A stretch of 33,773 nucleotides of DNA, from NCBI GenBank assembly GCA_002102555.1, contig MCFL01000263.1:1-33773 (forward strand), written 5' to 3'. This document shows positions 9,310-18,431 of this stretch, piece after piece. The translations under genes and the position numbers were made by a program. Source of the stretch: Catenaria anguillulae PL171. Lineage: Eukaryota; Blastocladiomycota; Blastocladiomycetes; Blastocladiales; Catenariaceae. The stretch's first letter is position 1. The number at the start of each line of letters is the position of its first letter. Under the pieces are notes generated by a model. That model worked only from the letters and a program-made list of their open reading frames with translations, searched no databases and was not told where the DNA came from.

Positions 9310-10692
9310 GTTCGTCACCCTGGTTAGCTCATGTTTGTCTCGGCGACCAGTCTCCCAGAACCAACAACCAAGGCCGCTTGGATTGCTTGCATCTGTCGTG
9401 TTCAAGCTGGGCGTGTTTCTGACGCTTGAGGTTTGCCCGCCTGCAAGGAAGGGCATGACCGTCTTGTTGCCATTGGCCGCCGACACTGAGCACTGAGTAA
9501 ATAGTGGTTGTGTCAAGCCCGGATGCCTTCATGACGTTGGTGTTTGATTGTGCCAAGATACCCGGCGCATCGTGGTATTGTGGTGACAATTTCACAGTTG
9601 AATCTTGTTCTCATGTCCCTGACTGATGTTCCCCCATCTTGTTTTCACTTCCATGCTTTGCATTGTTAGTTTCTGGGCGTTTGTTTTTGCTCTCACAAGA
9701 CGTATGCTACCACAATTTATCCCTGGTGTTTTTGTCCTTGTCTTATGCACACCCGTACCTGGTAACCGGCATTTTGCGGTCCCTAGGAAAGAGTGTCTGA
9801 TAGGAAATGGTTGGTCGCGTTCAAGGCAAACACGTTTTGGCTTTCCCATCGTCTGGGACGAACAAACTGTGTTTCCACAGAAAACCTTCGTCATTGTCTT
9901 ATTTGGACTATGGCCATGATCGCTTCAAGGCCCTCAACATGATCACCAAGTAATCTTAACTGTTGGCATGTTTACATCTCAAGAAGGGTTCGGTTTGACA
10001 TGGATCAAAAATGTGGTTAAAATACGATTACATTAATGTCCAAACTATAAACGATGAAGCCAACATTCAGACGGTGACGCAAGGTCATGATTGAATCCAA
10101 CATATATTTATAGCCGGTACGATCCCAACAAGATCTTCGGTCAAGATCTCTGGCCCACCCCTGAGGGGTTAACCGTGAAGACGCAATGTATTCATATCAC
10201 TGAAGCAGAGGAACTAATCACACACAAACAAGGGGGGAAGTGTCAAGACAAACGATGGGGACGCAACACCCATCCGTGGACACTGATTCGACAACAGAAA
10301 TCAATGGGCAGCTGGGTCGGGGATGAGAAACAATTGGACAAATATTGGAGGTATAAACGAGCAAACGGTGATAAAACAATGCATGCGCGGAAAAGGAGGT
10401 TTGATGACTCTGCCCCCATCCGAGGGCATATCAAGACGGTCAAAAAGAACCGGGGGTCACCTCGGCATCTGGCAGGGAAGGAAAGAGTATGGGACACAAA
10501 CGAGCAAAAGAAGGTTCAAGGCACGGAAACAAGAACAGCAATGAGAGAGGGAAAAACAAAGAGAAACAAACACGGCAGCGGATCCCAATCCAAAACACAC
10601 ACACCCGCGACACGCAAACCAACTGCAGCGCTTGCAGCGCTCGCCTGAGTGCGCATCCCACGAGCGCACCACACGCCACGCCATACATCATG
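9310..10692. other. Non-coding stretch, purine-biased at its right end
   Basis: I see no convincing gene. The part from about 10,170 to 10,640 is clearly purine-rich on the plus strand, so transcripts from the minus-strand membrane gene ending at 10,693 would have a pyrimidine-rich 3' region. A Lys/Arg-rich open frame across it looks like a product of that bias. No tRNA, repeat array or element end was seen. Confidence 0.5.
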
Positions 10693-12585
10693 CTACTGCG
10701 CGGCCACAGATACCGGCCGCTTGTGTTCACCATTGTTGGCTTCTGCCGTCGCACCCGCCACGGGCGCGCTCAACGGGCGAAGCTGCGATACACGTGCGCC
10801 TCTGGATCGCGTCCTCGACCGGCCGCCTGCAGCGGCCCCGGACTTGGCTGCCACCACCGGTGCGGGCGACGCGTGTCGTTGCTTTGACTGTACATGATGG
10901 ACGGGTGCAGAGTAAATTGCCGCAGGTAAGACGCGCGAAAGCAGCGCGTCAACAAGCGACGCGGTATCCTCAACAAGGCTCGTGGATCCGCCTGCATCCT
11001 CTGGTGCGGCCGAAGTCGCAGGCGCCGGTGCTTCGGCAGCCAGTTCGTCGTTGGCAGGTACGCTTCCCCGGCGCCTGCGCCTGGATTCGCCCGATGGAAG
11101 CACCGGCGTTGGCGGAGGTGCCTCAATGGCGTGTCGGATGACTTGTTTTGGGACTAGCGTCAGCACCCACCAGGTGGCGCGAATCATGGTGATCCAGGCA
11201 GCGAGCGGCAGCACAATACATGCGACGATCCAGCGTAGCCATCCGAGGAGCAGCCAGGTGGCCCAAGTGCGGATCGGAGGGGGTGCGGGAAGGTAGGCGG
11301 AAACGTGCATGCTTGGGCGTGGGAGGTGAGCCGACAGCCAAGAGCTTGGCGAGCCGAGGAGCGAGGTGAGGATCGAAAAGGACGAGGACGGGCGAGGAGA
11401 GAGGGACGAAGAAGAATGGTGCGCCTGAGGCGGGGATGAGGCGGCCTCCAGAGCAGCGTCCAGGTGTTTGAGGTGCAGCGCAAGCTGGGAGCGCAGAGCG
11501 GCCAAGTGAGTATGAACGGATTTGAATGAGGGCGAGTTGTCGGTCCACGACGATGGGTGTGAGGGAATGGAATTTGGGTCAAAGATATCGGAGGTGGACG
11601 GGTTCAAGTGCGGAAGCCAAGTCGCAGGAATGATATCTGAATTTGACAAGCCATCCGAGAAACGAGCGGCTCGATGAACGTGTGTGTGCACACGAGGATG
11701 CGAGTGAGGATGGGCATGTTGGTGATGATGCTGCTGCTGATGCGCCCGGCTCGAATTCGAATACGTTTCCGCGGTTGCATGGGGAACAGCCGCTGCAGGG
11801 CTAACGTTCCTCGTTAAGCTCTCGCGCGCTCCCGCAACACCGTCACTCGACACCGCATCCAGCGACTGCGAAGATGCAGCCGCACGCGCTGCCGACGCGG
11901 CTAAATGCAACAGTGGCCGAATTGACGCGGCCAGCGCAAACGGCACTGGGTCAAGCAACTCGAGCGGAATCCACCAAGCGTCGCGAAGTCGTGACTTGAC
12001 AGCCAGCAAGAGTGCGGACCCGATGATTGGAGAAGCAAGCGCCATGGCAAACGCGCCACGGGCCAGCCAGCGAGCAGGGCCATCGGGCGGGTGAAGCGTG
12101 AACGTTGCATGAATGGTGCACGATGCGGCAGCGCTGGTTGATGACGCGGACGCGGAGCGGCTGGTGGCTGGCTGCTGCTTGGTATTGGGCGTTGTTGGGT
12201 TACTCAGGCCATGGAAGCCTGAACCTGTTGAAGTAGACTCGAGGAGGGCGAGAGCATCTGCCCGACGAGCAGCAACTTGGTACAGGTCCCAGGGCACCTG
12301 GACGATCAAGTAGAGATAGACACCAGCGAGGGCGATCAGCACGGCGTGTGCAACGTGCGGGACAAGAGCTGCAAGAGCGGGCGAGGTGGAGCGGCCGACG
12401 GCTGACAAAACGGGGGGTGCCAGAGCCACAAAGACGGCCACGCTAGGGTGGACCAGAGCGCGTAACAGCATGTAGCTTGATGATGCAGAGGATGGCGATT
12501 GGTGGAGATGAGGTTGAGCGGCGTGCAACGGCGATGTTGGGTGCCGCGCATGTGAATCTTGTTGCGGCGGCAGCGTTGATGACAT
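10693..12585 (-). CDS. Uncharacterised multi-pass membrane protein, 630 residues
   Basis: I do not recognise the family. The start at 12585 (MSSTLPPQQDS) is chosen because coding-like composition begins there; an in-frame open extension runs upstream to 12804 but looks like leader sequence. A short Ser/His-rich N-terminus precedes two hydrophobic helices at about residues 38-63 and 70-98, the second ending IVQVPWDLYQVAARRADAL. A third lies near 165-190 (GAFAMALASPIIGSALLLAV). After a long disordered middle with a histidine-rich run (QQQHHHQHAHPHSHP), one or two more helices occur near 485-530 (WATWLLLGWLRWIVACIVL). The tail is disordered and basic, with RRRRRGS and RSRTRSRG. The layout suggests an endomembrane or nuclear-envelope protein with a long soluble loop and tail; that is inference. 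No intron is needed. Confidence 0.7.
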   Translation of the reverse strand: MSSTLPPQQDSHARHPTSPLHAAQPHLHQSPSSASSSYMLLRALVHPSVAVFVALAPPVLSAVGRSTSPALAALVPHVAHAVLIALAGVYLYLIVQVPWDLYQVAARRADALALLESTSTGSGFHGLSNPTTPNTKQQPATSRSASASSTSAAASCTIHATFTLHPPDGPARWLARGAFAMALASPIIGSALLLAVKSRLRDAWWIPLELLDPVPFALAASIRPLLHLAASAARAAASSQSLDAVSSDGVAGARESLTRNVSPAAAVPHATAETYSNSSRAHQQQHHHQHAHPHSHPRVHTHVHRAARFSDGLSNSDIIPATWLPHLNPSTSDIFDPNSIPSHPSSWTDNSPSFKSVHTHLAALRSQLALHLKHLDAALEAASSPPQAHHSSSSLSPRPSSSFSILTSLLGSPSSWLSAHLPRPSMHVSAYLPAPPPIRTWATWLLLGWLRWIVACIVLPLAAWITMIRATWWVLTLVPKQVIRHAIEAPPPTPVLPSGESRRRRRGSVPANDELAAEAPAPATSAAPEDAGGSTSLVEDTASLVDALLSRVLPAAIYSAPVHHVQSKQRHASPAPVVAAKSGAAAGGRSRTRSRGARVSQLRPLSAPVAGATAEANNGEHKRPVSVAAQ

Positions 12586-13307
12586 GATGGAGAAGAATTC
12601 AGTGATCGAGGGGTCGAGCACGAGCACGATCGCGAGTGAAGAAAACGATCGGACAGTCCTTTGGTTGTTGATGGTGATCAGTCGGACAGGCGGTGGGTAA
12701 TCGGGGCAATCGAGACGATCGGGCAACGAGGTAGCGCATGTGCCTCGTCGCCCCGGGCGTCGGTGAAGAGATGTATGGTATGGATGGGATGCCCTGCAGG
12801 TCAATGCGAATTGGCCGTTGTAAGACGAGAGAAATGCTCAAAGTGACATTGATCGGTAAAGCAAAACACTGGAAACGCAAAGGTGAGGCCTGAAGTCTGA
12901 AGTTGTTGACCAAGCACACGACCGCCTTCCTTCATTTTCACCGGTAAAGCATTTATATGACAGCCCGCGCATGCACAATGCACGGCCAGCGGCAGTGTTC
13001 CTCGCCGCAAGTGTCACCCATGCTCGTTCCATCATCCTATGTATACCCACGCAGTCACAGTATTTCAATAACAGCCGCGAACCGACGAAACCGCGGACTG
13101 CGGCAAAGGTAATCTCCGACAGAGTGTTCAACTCATCACTTATTGACCAAGCTCTGGCCTCGTATCATTGGATGCGAAAGAACAGGACTTTCAGATATCG
13201 TGTAAGATGTGTGATGACAATAGCACGATACATAATGAGCATGGTCTCGTCTCTGATACAAGATCCTCGAGCACAGCGGCGACGAGCAAACAGCGAATCA
13301 CCTCTTC
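12586..13307. other. Intergenic, upstream of the membrane protein and downstream of the nucleoporin
   Basis: About 720 bp between two minus-strand genes. It should hold the 3' end of the nucleoporin transcript and the promoter and leader of the membrane protein. Short open frames on both strands lack coding character, and no RNA gene or repeat was recognised. Confidence 0.5.
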
Positions 13308-15237
13308 CTATTGGCTCTGCTCCTTGCACTCCTTGACCTTGTCGACAAACTCGATTGCCTTTTCGCCACTCCCGCCATCTTCATCCACGCTCAAAAACAA
13401 CATCATGGGCTTGCCCTTGTACTTGTCGGGATCGGCGCCAAACACAGCCACCCTGGCATGCGACTTCTTGCCCACCTTGACCGCCATGGCCGTCACCACA
13501 CTCAACAGTGTGTTCGCCACAACGCCATCCACGGTGGTGCCCGTGCGAATAAACAACCTGTGCTTGCCCGGACTCGCCTCGTTGCGGATCAAGGACACGG
13601 TGCCGACACCCTTGACGGGCCACTCGGACGGGCGCGACTTTGCCGGATCTTGATCGGGCTGGCACACGCGCACGCGAAACTTGTGTTCAAAGTACATGGA
13701 TTCGCCGTCGAGCAAGGCGGATGATTCGACAGCAGCCGGACCCGTGGGTGCCGGAGGCGGCGCGTCATCGTCGTCGTCCTCGGGACCGCCTTGGACATTA
13801 CCAGCGGTGGCCGCGGCACCGGTTGAGGTAGCAGTGCCGGTGGGGGTGGAACCAAACGCTGGGAAGCTTGAGGCGCCGCCAAAGGTGAATGCACCTGGCG
13901 CGGGGGCAGCCGTTGATGGGTTGGTGCCAAATGCGGGGAACGATGAGGTGGTGCCGGAAGAGCTACTGCTGGCAGATCCAAACGTAAATGGCTTTGGAGC
14001 AACGGTAGACGTGGACGTGGACGTGGCCGAGTTGGTCGCTGGCGTCGAGCCAAACGAAAACATGGGTGTGGTCGTAGCGGCGGTGGTCGCTGAAGGCGAA
14101 GCAGACGATGTGGGGGCGCCAAAAACAAATGGAGCTGACGGAGCAGAATTATTCGACGCAGCTGGAACGGGCTTTCCTCCAAATGCAAAGCCTTGCGCTG
14201 GCGCAGAAGGAATCGCCGGCGGGCTAGTTGAAGAAGACGTTTTCGTCGGCGACTTGGGCTTTGGCAACGCAGCTGCTGCCAATGAAGCACCAAACGCCGG
14301 TGGTGGCGGGGGCGGCGGACTCGGCACGGTGGCCTTTGGTGCCGGCGCAGGTGCACGTTTTGCGGGCGGAGAGGGAGGCTTGGCAGCCGCAGACGGCGTT
14401 ACGGATCCGCCTTTGATCTCCTTGGCATACTCAATGTACCTTTGATACACAATGGTCAAGTCGGCACACGGATCATTGCCGCAAACGCTTGAGACATGTT
14501 CGTAAAGATCTTCGTTGAGTTTGCGCATTTTGCTGTGTTGATCGTCCGTCGAATTGCCCGTGCTCACCGTCGATGGCGGTGGGGTACGAGAGTCGCCGCT
14601 GGAGGGAGCATTAGAGGAAGTAGAGGTGGCGAAATTGAACGCGGCAGGGTTGGGTGAGGCTTTAGGAGGGCCAGAGGCAGAAGGCGACTTGCCAAGCGAC
14701 TCCTTGATGATGTCTGCCGACGACTGGAATGTGTTGCCTGCAGCACCGGAAGGTTTGGGACCTGTGGAGTTGGGGCAAAGGGTGTCGTGAGAACATCAGG
14801 AAGCAAATGAAAAGGCGTGGAGAAGTGACCGTACCGCCAAAGGCAAAGGCAGAGGCTTGAGTGGCGGACGAAGACGCACCAAATCCAGAGCTGATGCCGG
14901 TCGAAATCGATGCCGGTGCCGACCCCATGGCCATGTGGAACGACGGGACCTCAGAGACACTTGCCCCAAATGCGAACGCAGGCGCCGATGCAAAGCCAGA
15001 TGCAAGTGGTGTGGGAGCAGCGGGGCCAGCCGGGCCGCTGGCGGCGGTGCCGTTGCTGCTGGTTGCACCGGAAGTGCCTCTGCGGACAAACTTTCGGCGG
15101 TGCTGCTGCGAAGCGGAGGGGGCGGTGGCTACGGGTGCCAGTGCTTGGTTGTCGTCGCCATCAGACGAGTCGTTGCCATCACCATCACGATCCCGGTCGG
15201 AGCGATGGTGGTCTTGATCGTTCTTGCGCTTGGGCAT
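13308..15237 (-). CDS. NUP2: Nup50/Nup2-like FG nucleoporin with C-terminal Ran-binding domain
   Basis: Two exons, complement(13308..14761, 14835..15237), join in phase across a 73-nt intron (GTACGG..CCACAG) to give 618 residues. The N-terminus MPKRKNDQD resembles the importin-alpha-binding start of Nup50. FG motifs follow throughout (AFAFGAS, GFAFGGK, FVFGAP, MFSFGST, FTFGSAS, FPAFGTN). A conserved segment, NDPCADLTIVYQRYIEYAKE, matches the NUP50 domain (NP..DLTP.F.DY). The last 130 or so residues are a RanBP1-type domain: YFEHKFRVRV, GVGTVSLIRNEASPGKHRLF, TTVDGVVANTLL. Family role: a mobile nucleoporin at the nuclear basket that binds Ran-GTP and importin-alpha and helps release import cargo. 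The start at 15237 fits the family; an in-frame upstream ATG at 15393 is less likely. The FG linker is Ala/Pro/Ser rich. Confidence 0.9.
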
Positions 15238-16092
15238 GGTGTTGATTGGCTTGAAGCGCGCGGAAAGCTTCTCTGTCAAGTGCGCAAGCTGGCGGTACCG
15301 GTCGGGAGGTACAGCACACGGTGGGCAGGCTGAGGTTTGTTGATTATCAACATCTAGTACATAGGTATCAGAGAATTCACAGATCGGCACCACCTTGGCA
15401 TTCGGTCCGCCGATCTACCAGACATCCCGGTAGCTAGTACCTGCGATCTGCTTGCCGCATCCATCCATGTCTCACGGTCTCACAGCCAAGCCCCAGCACG
15501 AGCCTGATCGCTCATCCGTCAGTCGAGAGCCACCAAGAACCACCATCGATATCGCTTTGCAGAAACGGCCTGGCCAACAATCCACTGACATGAGCCATGC
15601 TCTCTTTACGGTTAGGCACAGTGTTGAGCACGTGCTTGAGGCACTCAACTTCGCCATCGCATCTCATGACCGCAGCGGAAGTGCAGCCGCACAGTTCTGA
15701 GGCTTTTCGCGACCAAAATCACTGCCAACCATCCAAATCCTGTGGGCTGATGAACACGCTTGCCACAATCTCATGAACGACAGAATATGTTGCTCATTTT
15801 TATGCTCCTGCTGCGGATTCTGCACGCCTTCTTGCGGTTCCCATGTCGACCAAATTTTCCGGACACACACACTCGTGGTACGGCCATGCTGGCACCTTTG
15901 CTTGTAAACTTGGTGGCCTCGCGGGTGTCCACTGGATACTGGTTGGCAAGTAATAATCAGAGTCGAAGGTACAAAAGGTGAAGGAATCCCCTCACACATT
16001 CCTAAAGAACTAGTTCCTCATCCCATCCACTTCGAGCCGGCACTCAACACACCAAACCTCACTTCACTTCAATCACCACTTCTTCACCCACA
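15238..16092. other. Intergenic between divergent genes (nucleoporin and His-rich protein)
   Basis: About 850 bp that should contain both promoters. The 70 bp before 16093 are C/A-rich (CACTTCACTTCAATCACCAC), like a fungal leader. Short open frames look non-coding. Confidence 0.5.
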
Positions 16093-17355
16093 ATGACTTT
16101 TGGCAAGATCCTCATCCCCGGCGGCGGTTCGTACGGCAACGGCAACCATCAAGGTTCCCACGGTCATGGTCATAGTGGTCATGGTCACGGTCATGGTACT
16201 TGCATTTTCTCATCGTTCATGCTTTTGTTTCCGACCCAAGAATGTCTCGCTTACACAATCCCGTCTTTCAGGCCATGGTCACAGTCATGGTCATCAGGGC
16301 GGTGCTCACAAGCACAACGATTACAGCTCGGGACACAACCATGGTGGGCACGGCAATGGTACTGTCGCATCGACATTCATCTCGAGCCGTCCTTTCTTGT
16401 TTTGTCTGACACATTGACTATCCTAGGCCACCACAAGCACGATAACTCCCATCATCAGCACCACCAACACCACCAACACAACGACCATCATTCGCACGGA
16501 CATGGTCATGGCTATGGTGGCGGCGCCCACAAGCACCAAGACTATAGCTCAGGCCACCACAACGGCGGTCACGGAAATGGCCATCACAAACACGAGCACT
16601 CGCAGCATCATCAACATCACAATGACCATTCCCACGGCCATGGTCATGGTGGCCACAACCATCACCATTCGCACGGCAACGGACACCACAAGCACGATAA
16701 CTCGTCGCACCACCAGCATCACGATTACTCTTCGGGAGGCAACGGCGCCCACAAGAACCAAGACTATAGCTCGGGCCACCACAACGGCGGTCATGGAAAC
16801 GGCCATCACAAGCACGAACATTCGCAGCATCATCAGCATCACAACAACAATGACTATTCCCACGGCCACGGCCATGGTCACGGCCATGGTCACGGACATG
16901 GTCACGGCCATGGTCACGGCCATGGTCACGGTCATGGTCACGGCCATGGTCACGGTCATGGTCACGGCCACAACCATCACCATTCGCACGGCAACGGGCA
17001 CCACAAGCACGATAACTCTTCGCACCATCAACACCACGATTACTCGTCCGGCGGACACCGTGACAACTCACACCAGCATCAGCAACACCAATACCAGCAG
17101 CACCAGGACTACTCGTCTTCGCACGGCGGCTCGTACGGCGGCAAGCACCAGCAGGACCAGCTGCAGTCGGCGCTCAACGGCAACGGCCAAGACGCCTTCA
17201 ACGGTGGTGGCGACTTCAGCATCATGCCCATTCACATGCCGGGTGACGATGCCTTGCAGTCGGCCCTTCACTCGTCCACGACCACGACATACCATGGTGC
17301 CGAGCAGCAGGCGGCCGATGTGACCATCGCTGTTGGCGGTAATGGGCTTTGCTAA
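16093..17355 (+). CDS. Histidine/glycine-repeat protein, 372 residues, three exons
   Basis: Exons 16093-16195, 16272-16358 and 16427-17355 join in frame to 372 residues. Both junctions fall at G|GC in Gly codons inside the repeats, and both introns (76 and 68 nt) begin GTACT. After a short start (MTFGKILIPGGGSYGNG) the protein is mostly His, Gly, Asn and Ser, in units such as GHGHG, HHKHDNS, HNHHHSHGNG and QDYSSGHHNGG. A pure Gly-His tract of about 18 dipeptides spans 16861-16970. A block of about 70 residues (nt 16523-16739) is repeated at 16743-17052, the second copy enlarged by the Gly-His tract. The C-terminal 80 residues are less repetitive (MPIHMPGDDALQSALHSS). No signal peptide or membrane segment is seen. 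Clustered His suggests binding of Ni, Zn or Cu ions or pH-dependent assembly; that is inference. Intron retention would also give an open frame, but the spliced form keeps the repeat pattern. Confidence 0.8.
   Translation: MTFGKILIPGGGSYGNGNHQGSHGHGHSGHGHGHGTCIFSSFMLLFPTQECLAYTIPSFRPWSQSWSSGRCSQAQRLQLGTQPWWARQWYCRIDIHLEPSFLVLSDTLTILGHHKHDNSHHQHHQHHQHNDHHSHGHGHGYGGGAHKHQDYSSGHHNGGHGNGHHKHEHSQHHQHHNDHSHGHGHGGHNHHHSHGNGHHKHDNSSHHQHHDYSSGGNGAHKNQDYSSGHHNGGHGNGHHKHEHSQHHQHHNNNDYSHGHGHGHGHGHGHGHGHGHGHGHGHGHGHGHGHGHGHNHHHSHGNGHHKHDNSSHHQHHDYSSGGHRDNSHQHQQHQYQQHQDYSSSHGGSYGGKHQQDQLQSALNGNGQDAFNGGGDFSIMPIHMPGDDALQSALHSSTTTTYHGAEQQAADVTIAVGGNGLC
16861..16975 (+). repeat. Hexamer/dodecamer array encoding (Gly-His)n
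   Basis: Near-perfect tandem units of CAYGGYCAYGGY, mostly GGTCACGGCCAT, with only third-position changes. The array lies inside the His-rich gene and opens frames in other phases and on the opposite strand, which are artefacts. Such arrays change length readily by slippage. Confidence 0.9.
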
Positions 17356-18431
17356 GTTGATGTGATCAGGAGGATTGGATTGTGGCGAGTGCCCGAGGTG
17401 AAATTGTCTTGCTGGTCAAGAGCGATTCCGGTGCCTTGTGATTCATTATAACGTTAAGGTCAATAAATGCTTATTCTCGGCTTTCGCTCGAAATTGTCTT
17501 TTCTGCGATTCCCGATCGTTTTGTGGCTGTGATCATCATGTCTCAAACACGGACCCTGTCTGTCTCACGAGAGATCCACCCTACCTGCTGCAGAGGACAG
17601 AACGAGCGAAAAACGAGTGAATCCATCAAAGGATGAAAGCGGAAGACCCATCCCAAGTTATCAGACCCTGGGAGGTTAACACGTTGAGGCCGTTATGCCG
17701 TGACGTAGCTCTCACCAGTATAGTGCTCATGGAATCGGGACAGGAGGCTGGCAGAGTGCGCATGGAAGACTGACCTGCACAGTGTCGCGAGTACTTGTAT
17801 GAGCTCTTCGTTTTCGTCCTAGCTTCATCGTTGGCTGGCGGATCAAGGCTTTTGGGCAAATCGGTCAGCTGTGTGATGTAAAGAAATGGTCCGCTCATCC
17901 CCAACACGACCAAGGAGCATCTGGTGGACTGCTTCCCTATCGCGAACAATATCGCGAGGCAACACGTGCGGACGTGGCGCATGAACTGGAACTCCCTCCC
18001 CAGAACGGGCCGCTCAAAAATGCGCTATACTCCTGTTCATGTCGGAGCATTGCTCGTGATGAATGGAATGGAACAGTGATGGCGCAAGGGATTCGCAGCG
18101 GAAGGAGACCCCATAACGGGCAATGGCTCGGTCGCTGTACAACTTCGGATCCAGCGAGTTTCCGAATGCGTCGTCCCATGATCCAAGGACGACCCAAAGT
18201 GGTTCGAAAGCTGTGGATTCCCCAACAGCTGTCAATGCCCCACTTCACCAACTTCCATGTATGTATGATCCAGCTGCAGCTGCGTGAATGTGAACTCGTA
18301 CCATAAAAATCCGTCAAGTCTCCCTTCCAACTACTCATAAACGGCACCATCTCCACTCTACTGGCCTTTCGGCTGCTGTGCTGCGATCGTCCCTCGTCCA
18401 TCAATTGAAATACACTTCCAAGCCGACCGCC
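17356..18431. other. Long intergenic stretch upstream of the elongase
   Basis: About 1.1 kb. The left part is the 3' end of the His-rich gene transcript. Open frames exist on both strands between about 17,940 and 18,400, but I cannot match them to a family and see no paired splice sites. A lone B-box-like GGTTCGAAAGC near 18,200 has no tRNA fold around it. CCATAAAAATCC near 18,300 is a possible TATA element for the elongase. Confidence 0.45.

Noticed and set aside
10091-10648. Lys/Arg-rich open frame of about 185 codons
   Set aside because: It lacks an ATG at its start, covers a purine-biased 3' region, and shows no domain or splice support.
16418-17323. Long open frames on the opposite strand and in other phases across the His-rich gene
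   Set aside because: They are made by the hexamer repeat, which is stop-free in several phases. The plus-strand frame alone has spliced exons, a normal start and a non-repeat C-terminus.
18190-18215. B-box-like GGTTCGAAAGC suggesting a tRNA gene
   Set aside because: No A box at the right distance and no cloverleaf pairing around it.
17937-18404. Open frames on both strands upstream of the elongase
   Set aside because: No recognisable motif, biased composition or paired splice sites; they overlap the likely promoter.
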